This document shows, piece by piece, positions 8,571 to 16,874 of a stretch of 64,000 nucleotides of DNA. Source of the stretch: Paenibacillus herberti. GTDB lineage: Bacteria > Bacillota > Bacilli > Paenibacillales > Paenibacillaceae. The notes below the pieces were generated by a model, which was not told where the DNA came from, did not search any database, and saw only the letters and a list, made by a program, of their open reading frames with translations. The translations under genes and the position numbers were made by a program. The DNA lies in the NCBI RefSeq assembly GCF_002233675.1, contig NZ_NMUQ01000004.1, positions 180,054 to 244,053 of the forward strand. The letters run 5' to 3'. Position 1 is the stretch's first letter. The number at the start of each line of letters is the position of its first letter.

Positions 8571-9982
8571 GCGCTCTCAGCTTCCCCTCCTGCGGCGGCT
8601 GCCGCTTTTTTTCTTGATTTGATTCGATCCTTCAAGAACTTCAGATCCTCACGACCGGATAAAATACTGCTCAGCGATACATCGAACAGCAGCTTCATCG
8701 AGGCAATCGAGATTGCCATACGGATGAAGGCGCCACACAGCAGCGCGAGAGCCAGACCCGTTAGCCCCATCATCGGGGTGAAAACGAAAAACAATCCGAT
8801 CGTCGCCGCCAGCGCGATGATTTGCCGCACGAGCACCATGCCCGGACGCCCCATCGCGTTGAAAGCAGAGGCGAGTATCCATGAACCTCCGCCAATGATG
8901 CATTCGATGGACAGCAGGTAGAAGGCGGCATTCGCTCCCGCGAAATCCGGTCCGAACACGAGACCGATTAATCGGCTGCCGATCAGCATCGCCGGCACGA
9001 CGGCCAGCAGCATGAGCAGCATGGACAATCGGAAGGCACGGCTGACAGAGGCGATGACAACTTCCTTGCTTTCGCCCGTAATTTTTGGGAAAACGACACT
9101 CGTAATCGCGCTCTGCACGACGTTGAACATGCGCGAAAGCGCGTAGATGACGGAATAGATTCCGAAGTCACGAGGTGTTAGCAGCGCCAAAATGATCAGC
9201 TTATCGAACTGGCCGTACAGGGTGCCGAGCAGGTCCGTGCCGTAAACACGGCTGCCGTAGCCGAGCAACGGTCCTGCTACCCGGCGATTCCACATCCCCT
9301 TCAGCGATGCAAGTCCAAGCTCGTCTCGCATCGCGACCAGCGCCAGTGCGATGACGATCGCCGTCGTGGCGAGATAAACGATCGTCGCGGCGGGAATCGT
9401 CAGCGCACCGACCATCCATAACAGGACCAGACCGACCAGATTGAACAGCGGCACATACAGCCGGATGCTGTTGTAAACGCCAAAGCGTCCACGGCTCTGC
9501 GCTGCGGCTGCAATCAGGTTGACTGCCAGCGCCATCGGTATAGCTAACGCCGTGTACAGCTGAGCCGAGCGAATCGCCTCGGGGCTATAAGCGTTCATCC
9601 ACTGTGGCAACAGCGCCCAAGCTACGGCTCCCGTAATCAAGCTGATCGGAAGCAGCAGAGACAGGGCGAAAGCCGCCGTCTCCCGCAGCGGTGCGCCGCG
9701 TTTTACTTGAAAGATGAGCGAGGTCGGCAAGCCGAATCCTGTCAGGCTAGCAAGAAAGGCTGGCCAGAACAGAATTGCGGCTAGCTCGCCTTTGCCCTCA
9801 GCGCCGAGCAGCCGGGCCGTGAGTATCGAACCCAGCGTACCGAGCAGCAGGATGAGCATATTGGCGCCGCTCGTACGGGCGATTGTTGCCAGCGAGCCCT
9901 TGCCGCGCAGCGCACCGCCCGATAGCCGCGTTGCCATGCGGATGGCGCGCCCAGCAGCCAATCGGACCGCTTCCGTGCTCAT
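8567..9982 (-). CDS. Wzx-like oligosaccharide flippase
   Basis: 471-aa integral membrane protein of the MOP/PST superfamily with about 12-14 hydrophobic segments, starting in the typical GANMLILLLGTLGSILTARL region. It would flip the undecaprenyl-linked repeat unit across the membrane. The start at 9982 is chosen because AAAGGAGGAG precedes it; the 12-codon longer reading from 10018 lacks a ribosome site. It overlaps the pyruvyl transferase gene by 4 bp. A short Lys/Ala-rich cytoplasmic tail ends the protein. Confidence 0.9.
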   Translation of the reverse strand: MSTEAVRLAAGRAIRMATRLSGGALRGKGSLATIARTSGANMLILLLGTLGSILTARLLGAEGKGELAAILFWPAFLASLTGFGLPTSLIFQVKRGAPLRETAAFALSLLLPISLITGAVAWALLPQWMNAYSPEAIRSAQLYTALAIPMALAVNLIAAAAQSRGRFGVYNSIRLYVPLFNLVGLVLLWMVGALTIPAATIVYLATTAIVIALALVAMRDELGLASLKGMWNRRVAGPLLGYGSRVYGTDLLGTLYGQFDKLIILALLTPRDFGIYSVIYALSRMFNVVQSAITSVVFPKITGESKEVVIASVSRAFRLSMLLMLLAVVPAMLIGSRLIGLVFGPDFAGANAAFYLLSIECIIGGGSWILASAFNAMGRPGMVLVRQIIALAATIGLFFVFTPMMGLTGLALALLCGAFIRMAISIASMKLLFDVSLSSILSGREDLKFLKDRIKSRKKAAAAAGGEAESA

Positions 9983-10132
9983 AACCGCTCCTCCTTTTGC
10001 ACCTAAATTATTATTCATAACGCGACCATGAAGGCAAACGAATACCTATAAAATCCGCTATTTCGCCCGTTATACAGCTCGCTATACCGGCCACTACTAG
10101 AACTAGCCAAGCTGGCCGGAGATGAGCCGTTG

Positions 10133-11032
10133 CTACTTGAACCAGCCGAGCCGACCGGCGATGTAGCCGTTGCTGTACTGGATCCGCCGCAGTTGGATGA
10201 TCTGCTTACGCGGATTCGCCAGCGAGAACAGCAGCATGACGAGCGCGGGACCAATTTTAAGCGCCTGCTTGGTCATATAGGCGGCTCCACGACTTCCCCG
10301 GGCAGCATCGCTGATGCCCTGCCAGTATACTCGCCTCAGGAACCATTTTCGGCTAATTCGGCTCTTGTCGATCTTGTGATCAACCGCCGCATGGGGCGTA
10401 TAGTACACTTGGCTGCTCTGGCGAATGCGCTCGATTAGTTCGCTCTCCTCATTGGACAGAAGACTGCTGCCCACGCGGCCCAGATCTTCGCGGAACGGTG
10501 CGTATTGCCGGAACAGCGAAGCCCGAAAGGCTACATTCGCGCCGAACGGGATACGCGGAGACTCCATCTCCATCACGCGCGGCGAGTAATCAAGCACCGT
10601 ATAAAGCGTCTTGAACGCATCCGGCAGCCAAGCCGGCTCGCCGCCTTCCCAGATGGGATCAATGCGTCCTCCGACACATCCTATCGCTGGGTCGCTCTCG
10701 AACACATCAACGATGGCGCCCATCCAACCCGGCTTCGCAATGGCATCATCATCAAGGAACAGGATGTATTCTCCTCTTGCCTCTTTGATTGCCCGATTGC
10801 GCGACACGGACAGGCCAAGCTTCTCTTCCCGCACATAACGGACTCTCTCCGCTCCAATGCCGGACATAGCCTGGATTTTTCGTACCTCCGCCTCCGTACC
10901 GTCGGTAGAGCGATTGTCGATGACGAGCACCTCGTACTGCAGGTAATCGAACTGCTGCTCCAGCACGCTCAGTACCGCTTCACGGGTATCCCGGGCCCGG
11001 TTATGGGTGCAGATGGCTGCCGTTACTTTCAT
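10133..11032 (-). CDS. GT2-family glycosyltransferase
   Basis: 299-aa GT-A fold glycosyltransferase. CTHNRARDTREAVLSVL opens the fold, EVLVIDNRSTDGT carries the nucleotide-binding Asp, and FLDDDA at about residues 91-96 is the metal-binding DxD. ATG at 11032 has GGAG at 8 bases; a GTG three codons upstream lacks room for a ribosome site. A hydrophobic segment near residues 265-280 may anchor it to the membrane. It lies between galU and the flippase gene; 150 bp after its stop contain no gene. Donor sugar unknown. Confidence 0.92.
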   Translation of the reverse strand: MKVTAAICTHNRARDTREAVLSVLEQQFDYLQYEVLVIDNRSTDGTEAEVRKIQAMSGIGAERVRYVREEKLGLSVSRNRAIKEARGEYILFLDDDAIAKPGWMGAIVDVFESDPAIGCVGGRIDPIWEGGEPAWLPDAFKTLYTVLDYSPRVMEMESPRIPFGANVAFRASLFRQYAPFREDLGRVGSSLLSNEESELIERIRQSSQVYYTPHAAVDHKIDKSRISRKWFLRRVYWQGISDAARGSRGAAYMTKQALKIGPALVMLLFSLANPRKQIIQLRRIQYSNGYIAGRLGWFK

Positions 11033-11060
11033 CAATCCCACTCCATTCTTCTAATCGCTG

Positions 11061-11975
11061 CTATTCTCCGCGTGCTGCCAACAGTTCGTGGCCAAGCTCG
11101 CGCTCCAGCAGCTCACTCATTTCCATAAGCAGTGGATGGCGCAGCTCTGGTCTGCGAATCGCGAACTCCAATGTTGTCAAAATAAAGCCCAGCTTCTCGC
11201 CAACATCATAACGAACGCCTTCAAAGTCATAGGCGTATACGCCCTGGCTTTCATTGAGCCGCTGAATCGCGTCCGTCAGCTGGATCTCACCGCCAGCTCC
11301 CGTCTCATGCTTGCCGAGGAAATCAAAGATTTCCGGTGTCAGCACGTAACGGCCCATAATGGCCAAATTGGAAGGCGCTTCGCCTGGTGCAGGCTTTTCT
11401 ACAAAACGATGCACGCCATGCAATCTGCCCGCAGGTACTTCGATATGTCCGATTGGATCTACGATGCCATACCGATGCGTCTGATCAACGCCGACCGTCT
11501 GCACGCCGATGACCGATTTGCCGGAGCGATCGTACTGCTCAATTAGCTGCTTCGTGCAAGGTACGTCCGATTGCACGATATCGTCGCCGAGCAGCACCGC
11601 AAACGGCTCATTGCCGATGAAATTGCGTGCGCACCATACGGCGTGACCAAGTCCCTTGGCTTCTTTTTGGCGAATATAGTGGATCTCGACATTGGATGAA
11701 CGGCGGACTTTCTCGAGAATGTCCAGCTTGCCTTTTTCGAGCAGCGTATGTTCCAGTTCAAAAGCGATGTCGAAGTGATCCTCGATGGCCCGCTTGCCCT
11801 TGCCCGTTACGACGATGATATCTTCAATTCCGGATTCAATCGCTTCCTCGACGATATACTGGATGGTCGGCTTGTCGACAATCGGCAGCATTTCCTTTGG
11901 CATTGCCTTAGTTGCGGGAAGAAATCTCGTTCCAAGACCCGCTGCGGGGATGATTGCTTTTCTCACTTTTTGCAT
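11061..11975 (-). CDS. galU: UTP-glucose-1-phosphate uridylyltransferase
   Basis: 304-aa nucleotidyltransferase making UDP-glucose from UTP and glucose-1-phosphate. [20 protein letters not shown] and [14 protein letters not shown] are the nucleotide- and sugar-phosphate-binding segments, nearly matching B. subtilis GtaB as I recall it. The ATG at 11975 is preferred; a GTG three codons upstream is possible. UDP-glucose feeds both this operon and the Leloir pathway encoded at 44-48 kb. It is the first gene after the long structured gap that follows the kinase gene. Confidence 0.96.
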   Translation of the reverse strand: MQKVRKAIIPAAGLGTRFLPATKAMPKEMLPIVDKPTIQYIVEEAIESGIEDIIVVTGKGKRAIEDHFDIAFELEHTLLEKGKLDILEKVRRSSNVEIHYIRQKEAKGLGHAVWCARNFIGNEPFAVLLGDDIVQSDVPCTKQLIEQYDRSGKSVIGVQTVGVDQTHRYGIVDPIGHIEVPAGRLHGVHRFVEKPAPGEAPSNLAIMGRYVLTPEIFDFLGKHETGAGGEIQLTDAIQRLNESQGVYAYDFEGVRYDVGEKLGFILTTLEFAIRRPELRHPLLMEMSELLERELGHELLAARGE

Positions 11976-11984
11976 ACCGCTCAC

Positions 11985-12236
11985 CCTCTTCTTTTCATCG
12001 GATTGGTTGATTCCATATTTCTAAATATCACTCAGGGCATCCAACCCTACCTCACATCATGCCCTTGACGATTAACGTCTAAGGCCGCTGGCCCACAGCA
12101 TGACCGAGTACCTCCGCTGATAAAGGTGCAAGAGGCATTACCTTGGCGGTTGGTCCGCCTTTGTCCTGCGCTTGCCATCTGTGAGCTTCAAAGCTTTATC
12201 CGCGCTGCTCCCGCTTAAACGTTCTGCCGCTCTCGC
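11985..12236 (-). ncRNA. Candidate EAR/epsC-like structured RNA in the exopolysaccharide operon
   Basis: A 260-bp gap between the kinase and galU genes, in an operon whose other gaps are mostly under 150 bp. Read on the minus strand it is dense in nested hairpins. TCATGC (12098-12103) pairs with GCATGA (12057-12062) and encloses GGCC/GGCC (12090-12093 with 12083-12086) and CCTT-GACG/CGTC-AAGG (12063-12070 with 12076-12084, one bulge). GGCGG/CCGCC (12145-12149 with 12155-12159) forms a separate stem. The B. subtilis eps operon carries the EAR (epsC) antitermination RNA at the same place, after the EpsA/EpsB regulator-kinase pair. Identity is inferred from position and structure; a covariance-model search with Rfam epsC (RF01735) would decide it. 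Confidence 0.55.
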
Positions 12237-12938
12237 TCAAGCGTTCTGCCCCTCGTCTCCGCCGTAGTAATAATAGTAGTAGCCGTCACCGCTGCTCCGG
12301 TCCACATTGTTGAGCACAACGCCCAATATCCGCGAGCCCGCATTCTCAAGTGAAGCCTTCGCCTTACGAGCCACATCGCTCTTGACCTTGCCGGAGTCGA
12401 TGACGAGCAGCACTCCGTCGCATTTACCGGCGACGATATGAGCATCCGTCACCGCCATAATTGGCGGCGTATCGATGATGACCCGGTCATAACTGCTCTT
12501 GGCTAGCTCCAGCAGGGAACTCATCGCCTTTGACCCCAGCATTTCCGACGGATTCGGCGGCGTCTGACCCGCTGTCAGCACATCAAGGCCATTCACTGCC
12601 GTCTCTTGTATGCCCTGCTCTAAGCTGAAGCGGCCGTTCAACACACCGGTAAGCCCTGTTCGGTTCGATAGGCCGAAAATATGATGCTGGGATGGTTTCC
12701 GCATATCCGCATCGATGAGTAGCACCCGTTGCCCGGCTTGAGCGAAAGTTACCGCCACATTGGCCGAGGTTGTGCTTTTGCCTTCACCGGCTCTGCAGGA
12801 GGTGACCATCATCAGGTCGACGGGCTCGTCGACTCCGGCGTATTCCACTCCTGTACGCAGCATCCGGTACGATTCCGATATCGGCGACTTCGGGTTACTC
12901 TCCGTGATGAGACTCCATTTACGCGTCGATCGAGACAT
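12237..12938 (-). CDS. Bacterial tyrosine kinase (CpsD/CapB/EpsB type)
   Basis: 233-aa BY-kinase cytoplasmic domain. Walker A is RAGEGKST at residues 49-56, Walker A' LLIDADMRKP at 73-82, and Walker B VIIDTPP later. The C-terminus has six consecutive tyrosines (residues 220-225) flanked by Gly, the autophosphorylation cluster. It works with the separate membrane adaptor encoded just upstream, whose 3' end it overlaps by 20 bp. The start at 12938 has GGGAGG; a longer reading from 13010 does not. Phosphorylation cycling is known to control polymer length in this family. No cognate tyrosine phosphatase gene is in the window. Confidence 0.95.
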   Translation of the reverse strand: MSRSTRKWSLITESNPKSPISESYRMLRTGVEYAGVDEPVDLMMVTSCRAGEGKSTTSANVAVTFAQAGQRVLLIDADMRKPSQHHIFGLSNRTGLTGVLNGRFSLEQGIQETAVNGLDVLTAGQTPPNPSEMLGSKAMSSLLELAKSSYDRVIIDTPPIMAVTDAHIVAGKCDGVLLVIDSGKVKSDVARKAKASLENAGSRILGVVLNNVDRSSGDGYYYYYYGGDEGQNA

Positions 12939-13692
12939 TGCTTTCCCTCCCCACATGGCCAGCGGCCGGTATTTGCTTCGTATGGCGATTGTTGCCCCCG
13001 CTTGGAACAACCTCGCTGCCCTTGAACTTCGGAATGACGGTCAGCACCGGCAATCCCAGCGTATCCATCACATCTTCCTCGGTCTTGATCGTGTCATCCA
13101 GATATTCCAGCAGGAAGGCCAGACCAAGTCCCGCCAGCAGCGACAATACAAATGCCATCACGATGTTCAGCTTGGCGTTCGGAGCGACCGGCGCGGCATT
13201 CGCTCCAGGATCGGCTTGATTCAGAATCGACACATTGTCAACCTGCAACAGCTTCGGAATCTCATTTGAAAAAACGGCCGATACCGCATTGACGATCCGC
13301 GCCGCACTTTCAAAGCTGCTATCCCGCGCCGTCACCGACATGACCTGCGTGTCGTTAACGGAGGTAACCGTAACCTTGCCCGCCAGTTGACCAGCGCTCT
13401 GGTTCAGCTGTGGATATTCCTCTGCAACGATCTGCATGATGCGCGGCGTCTTAATAATTTCCTTGTAGGTTTTGATTAGCTGAATGTTGCTGTTGATTAA
13501 ATTTAGATCCAGGCTCGACATTAACCCTCCGCTGTCCTTTACCTGGCCAACCAGCAACTTGGCCGATGCTTCATACTCCGGCTTGGCATACCAGTAGGAG
13601 TAGGTCGCTGATAGCGAGCAGCTCATGATGACAACGGCCACGATCAGCCAAAGCCTCTTTCGGATCATGAACGCATAATGTTTAAGTTCCAA
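12919..13692 (-). CDS. Wzz/CapA-type chain-length regulator and kinase adaptor
   Basis: 257-aa polysaccharide co-polymerase with two membrane helices, at about residues 12-30 and 172-196, and an extracytoplasmic domain between them. The Pro-rich stretch AAPVAPNAKL before the second helix and the juxtamembrane EYLDDTIKTEEDV are standard for Wzz/CapA adaptors. It starts with TTG, supported by GGAGGGG at about 7 bases. It is the first gene of the operon, so the promoter should lie in 13693-13780, where the DNA is AT-rich but no unambiguous promoter can be named. Confidence 0.93.
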   Translation of the reverse strand: MELKHYAFMIRKRLWLIVAVVIMSCSLSATYSYWYAKPEYEASAKLLVGQVKDSGGLMSSLDLNLINSNIQLIKTYKEIIKTPRIMQIVAEEYPQLNQSAGQLAGKVTVTSVNDTQVMSVTARDSSFESAARIVNAVSAVFSNEIPKLLQVDNVSILNQADPGANAAPVAPNAKLNIVMAFVLSLLAGLGLAFLLEYLDDTIKTEEDVMDTLGLPVLTVIPKFKGSEVVPSGGNNRHTKQIPAAGHVGRESNVSIDA

Positions 13693-13780
13693 GATGTCCC
13701 CTCCAGTGGATAGGCTTGAGATGAGAATTCTTAATGAATTATTAGAAGAAGTTAATTATTCAATACGAGAACTACTAGCC

Positions 13781-13814
13781 AAAAAAAAGAGGTGCATCTA
13801 GCGAGAAAACCTCT
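13781..13814 (-). terminator. Rho-independent terminator
   Basis: On the minus strand AGAGGT pairs with ACCTCT and is followed directly by eight T residues. It ends the small gene at 13835-14152 and separates it from the exopolysaccharide operon. Confidence 0.75.
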
Positions 13815-13834
13815 ACCATTCACCCATTTCTTCT

Positions 13835-14152
13835 CTAGCTTTGCTTGTTTAGAAAAGTCTCTACGCTGCCGCCATCTAAAACATGCTCGACGAGTTCTTC
13901 CGAGCTTCTGCCCAATCCTTGCTCGCGAAGCAGGTTACTTAATAGATCGGCCAGATCGACTGGCTTACCTGTAATGGCAATGGGAGCTAAGCTTCCCTTT
14001 ACGAATCCGTCTTCTGTCCATTCTGTGATGTCTAAGCTGTCGTCACCCGTCTTGTTCAAGCTGCGGTCATCCGCCAGCTTGTCCAGGAACGCTCGAAGTC
14101 TCTCCTGCTTTGCTTCAGCCGATAAAGGCTCCGCTTGATGATGAAGCGCCAT
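13835..14152 (-). CDS. Hypothetical protein, 105 aa
   Basis: Not recognised. The product is hydrophilic and acidic overall, without signal peptide or membrane helix. The gene looks real because GGGAGGA precedes the ATG at good spacing and a clear terminator follows the stop, making it a single-gene unit. The C-terminal half (LADLLSNLLREQGL.., residues 67-100) is predicted helical by eye. It lies immediately upstream of the exopolysaccharide operon on the same strand, but the terminator argues against joint transcription. Confidence 0.65.
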   Translation of the reverse strand: MALHHQAEPLSAEAKQERLRAFLDKLADDRSLNKTGDDSLDITEWTEDGFVKGSLAPIAITGKPVDLADLLSNLLREQGLGRSSEELVEHVLDGGSVETFLNKQS

Positions 14153-14643
14153 GCTTTTTTCCTCCCTGAATCTTCAGCCTTCGTAATCATTAGACATATT
14201 CTGCCATACGATTCCGGATTTAACGGGCAAGCATCCGACACTAACAGAGCTTGTTGTTAACGATTATGACACAGATAGTAGTAAAAGCTAGAGGGAAGAA
14301 AGGCATGTACGGATTAGGCTTTCCTGTTCATTTTCAAAAACAATTTTTAAGTACCCTGCTCCTAGTTTTACTGTATATTCAATTATGAATATTCTGAACT
14401 GTTGCCGCTTACATGATTATGTATGCGCTACCTATTTACTATGACGATCCCTTTACATGAAATAAAAAGAAGACTTGAGACTCATTTCTCCGACATTCTC
14501 GATAAAAACAGAAAAACCCGCGTAGAAAGCGGGTTTTTGAGGGAAAATAAAGCCCCTGAAGGGCAATTGGCAGGCATATAGGAATCGCCTTTTGCTTCAT
14601 TAAAAAAGGACTTTCGAATCAGATAATTGATGCTGGTCCTATT
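14153..14643. other. Intergenic region, 491 bp
   Basis: AT-rich spacer between the 105-aa gene and gtrA. A plus-strand ORF of 27 codons (14305-14388, beginning MYGLGFPVHF) has a G-rich stretch upstream but is too short and unsupported to call. The only clear element is a bidirectional terminator at 14512-14538. A second small hairpin (GCCC-CTGAA-GGGC) lies near 14552-14565. Confidence 0.6.
14512..14538. terminator. Bidirectional terminator
   Basis: AAAAACCCGC and GCGGGTTTTT form a perfect stem with a 7-base loop, with T-runs on both strands. It serves gtrA on the minus strand and would also stop any plus-strand transcript. Confidence 0.85.
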
Positions 14644-15078
14644 TCATGCTTTGCCAGGATGGGATTCGACAGATTCCGCGACTTTGGTCACCTCTTCCAA
14701 AGTTTCCGAATGACGGAAAACCCATAACTTATTGAGTGAAAACCCGGCTCCAGTTGCCACAAATATGGCTATTCCTTTGCTAATTAGTGTATTCCAGTCT
14801 AAAAAGCCATGGAAAAAAGCTAAAATAGCGGTTGATAATCCGAACATTAAACCATTTACCGCGAGGAATTTAAGCATTTCATCCCTTTTTGCCCGGCCTG
14901 TGCGCCTAAAGGTCCATTTGCGATTCACCACATAGCTGTTAACAGTTGCTAAAGCATAGCTAAATGTCTGAGCCAAAAGATAATGCATACCGAATACAGC
15001 ATTCAATAGGGCAAAAATGGCATAATCAACTGCCGTATTCATGACACCGGTCAAGCTGTATTTAATTAAAGTTTTCAT
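14644..15078 (-). CDS. GtrA-family membrane protein
   Basis: 144-aa protein with four predicted membrane helices, typical of the GtrA family (about 120-150 aa). It starts MKTLIKYSLTGVMNTAVDYA and has the conserved VNRKWTFRR and LNKLWVFRH segments near the second and last helices. GtrA proteins are thought to help move undecaprenyl-phosphate-linked sugars across the membrane for wall or polysaccharide glycosylation. AAAGGG precedes the ATG. It lies divergent from the secreted GDPD-like gene, with no glycosyltransferase partner next to it. Confidence 0.88.
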   Translation of the reverse strand: MKTLIKYSLTGVMNTAVDYAIFALLNAVFGMHYLLAQTFSYALATVNSYVVNRKWTFRRTGRAKRDEMLKFLAVNGLMFGLSTAILAFFHGFLDWNTLISKGIAIFVATGAGFSLNKLWVFRHSETLEEVTKVAESVESHPGKA

Positions 15079-15235
15079 TAAAACGGTCCCTTTCTTGCTT
15101 AATGTTCCTTTTAACCTAAGGCATGATGACTCGGAGCGTCAAGTTTACTATTAAAAAGAAACCATTCAGCAGGATAAAAACGGCTCAAACGGGGTATATA
15201 ATGCTCATCGCATCTCAGAGAGCGAGGGACAGAAG

Positions 15236-16126
15236 ATGAACAAATGGTTTAAACGGACTACGGTGGGGTTCGCAGCATTACTCTGCGTCTCACCGCTGCT
15301 GTCAGGAGCAAAACCCGCCATCGTACATAATCGAGAAGCTCCACCGGCCTGGACATCAGAAACGCTAATCGCCCACGCCATGGGCTCGGTGGATCAGTAT
15401 TTTTATACAAATTCCCGCGAAGCCCTGCAGCAAAATTACAGGAAAGGTTATCGCGTTTTCGAGGTGGATCTGCAACTCACGACCGATAATTATTTGGTTA
15501 GCCGCCATGATTGGGGAAGCTATCTTTACGATCGTTTTGAACAGACACTGCCGCGAGAAAAGATGGACAAGCCGCTCCCGCTGAAAAGTATTTTAAACTT
15601 GCCCATTCTGGGGAGTTATCAAGCGATGAGCTTTGAAGATATCGCTGATCTGCTGCAAAACTATCCCGATATCTGGATCGTTACCGATACAAAGGCAGCT
15701 AATGCTGAGGAAGCTCGGCTTCAATTTGAGGCGATTGTCCGGGCTGCTAATGGTAAGGAAGAGGTGCTTACCCGTATTGTTCCACAGTTGTACAGCCGGG
15801 AGATGTTGGATTGGGTTGAGTCGGTTCATTCTTTCCCTTCCTATATATATACGCTTTATCAATCACCAGACTCTGACGGCGAAGTACTGGATTTCGTCAA
15901 GATGAATGATCGTGTTGATGCCATTACGATGCCGGAGGATCGCGCACTGAATTCCCGTTCGTTGATCAGCAAGCTGAATTCCCTGCGCGTCCCAGTGTAT
16001 GCAAATACGATCAATGATCCAGATATTATCAGGAAGCTGGCCCATGGAGGCGTTCATGGATTTTATAGCGATTCGATGACCTACAGCAGACTTGAGGAAG
16101 AGCGAATCAAGCTTGGAGACCGCTAA
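15236..16126 (+). CDS. Secreted glycerophosphodiester phosphodiesterase-like protein
   Basis: 296-aa protein with an N-terminal signal peptide (about residues 1-25, basic then hydrophobic). The TIM-barrel features of the PI-PLC/GDPD superfamily follow: IAHAMGSVDQ in place of the usual HRG, EVDLQLTTD with the metal-binding Glu/Asp, and SRHDW with the second catalytic His. The HRG to HAM change and the missing PENT motif mark a divergent subgroup, so substrate is uncertain (phosphodiester of lipid or teichoic acid origin). GAGGGA precedes the ATG. Confidence 0.82.
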   Translation: MNKWFKRTTVGFAALLCVSPLLSGAKPAIVHNREAPPAWTSETLIAHAMGSVDQYFYTNSREALQQNYRKGYRVFEVDLQLTTDNYLVSRHDWGSYLYDRFEQTLPREKMDKPLPLKSILNLPILGSYQAMSFEDIADLLQNYPDIWIVTDTKAANAEEARLQFEAIVRAANGKEEVLTRIVPQLYSREMLDWVESVHSFPSYIYTLYQSPDSDGEVLDFVKMNDRVDAITMPEDRALNSRSLISKLNSLRVPVYANTINDPDIIRKLAHGGVHGFYSDSMTYSRLEEERIKLGDR

Positions 16127-16509
16127 CTGACAGCTATCGTCAACATCCTACTTAGCTCGCCATTTCTCTAACGTAGTTGTCGGTTCATAAGAGAAAAGAA
16201 ACCCTTCCAAAAGCAAAGTTGATGCAGGAAAGCTTCGCAAAATGAAGAACATGTAGATAATCCAAAAATTAGAAGTATCAGAGGTTGCATCTTTTGTCAA
16301 GTTTGATTATACTTACTTTACTTAAGGAACAAATTGCATGCGATTTATGCTTTACAAACACCGTGTTAAGGATGAATTGTAACCAATTCATAACTGTTTT
16401 TTAAGAATCTATTAATCTTACTTGGTTACAATAAGAATAACCAAATCAATCGAATAAGCTTCGACGATACAAGCTTGACCAACTCGACCAAGAATTGGAG
16501 TGAATGGCC
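16127..16509 (+). other. Intergenic region with promoter and inverted repeat
   Basis: AT-rich 383 bp with no ORF worth calling. It carries a good promoter match (16285-16313) and an 11-bp perfect inverted repeat: ATTGTAACCAA at 16376-16386 and TTGGTTACAAT at 16422-16432, with a further AACCAA near 16439. The repeat would lie in the long leader of the 76-aa gene and could be a hairpin or a protein-binding site. Confidence 0.6.
16285..16313 (+). promoter_or_regulatory. Predicted SigA-type promoter
   Basis: TTGCAT, 17 bp, TATACT. It implies a leader of about 190 nt before the 76-aa gene at 16510, containing the inverted repeat at 16376-16432. Confidence 0.55.
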
Positions 16510-16740
16510 ATGAGAACATTGATTTCTTTTCAAAATAAGAGCATTCCCGTATATGTAACTGAACAAAATAATAAAAAAGCTCTGGATAAACTCGGTGAGG
16601 TGCTGAATCGCAAGCTGCTGACCGGCAAAAATGCCGTTAAAAGCTGTATCCTTTCCCTGATCAGCGTGGAGATTACCGGCAGCGAAGCGACGCTGCACAC
16701 AATCAACGAGAAAGATACGCTCACGATTTCGCTTTATTAA
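16510..16740 (+). CDS. Hypothetical protein, 76 aa
   Basis: Not recognised. Small soluble protein starting MRTLISFQNKSIPVYVTE. The ATG at 16510 has GGAG at 9 bases; the one two codons earlier is only 3 bases from it. The first 20 residues and the last 20 look like beta strands around a central basic helix, suggesting a compact fold. It is a single-gene unit with its own promoter, a long leader containing an inverted repeat, and a strong terminator. Confidence 0.7.
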   Translation: MRTLISFQNKSIPVYVTEQNNKKALDKLGEVLNRKLLTGKNAVKSCILSLISVEITGSEATLHTINEKDTLTISLY

Positions 16741-16782
16741 GATTAACGCGCGAGCTTAACATCCTTGCTATTGCTTAACATG

Positions 16783-16810
16783 AACACCTCCCCGCTGGGA
16801 GGTGTTTCTT
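16783..16810 (+). terminator. Rho-independent terminator
   Basis: AACACCTCCC pairs with GGGAGGTGTT around CGCT, followed by a short T-rich tail. It ends the 76-aa gene. Confidence 0.85.
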
Positions 16811-16874
16811 GCTTCCCAGAGCCAACGGTACATTATTGGCATAGCTTACATAACTGAATTGGAGGAGAGCCCAC

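Noticed and set aside
12237-13692. Single fused Wzc-type co-polymerase/kinase
   Set aside because: Adaptor and kinase are two separate genes overlapping by 20 bp, each with its own ribosome site, the usual Firmicutes arrangement.
14305-14388. 27-codon plus-strand ORF beginning MYGLGFPVHF
   Set aside because: Too short for a confident call; the upstream G-rich stretch is not a clean ribosome site and no family was recognised. Ribosome profiling could revive it.
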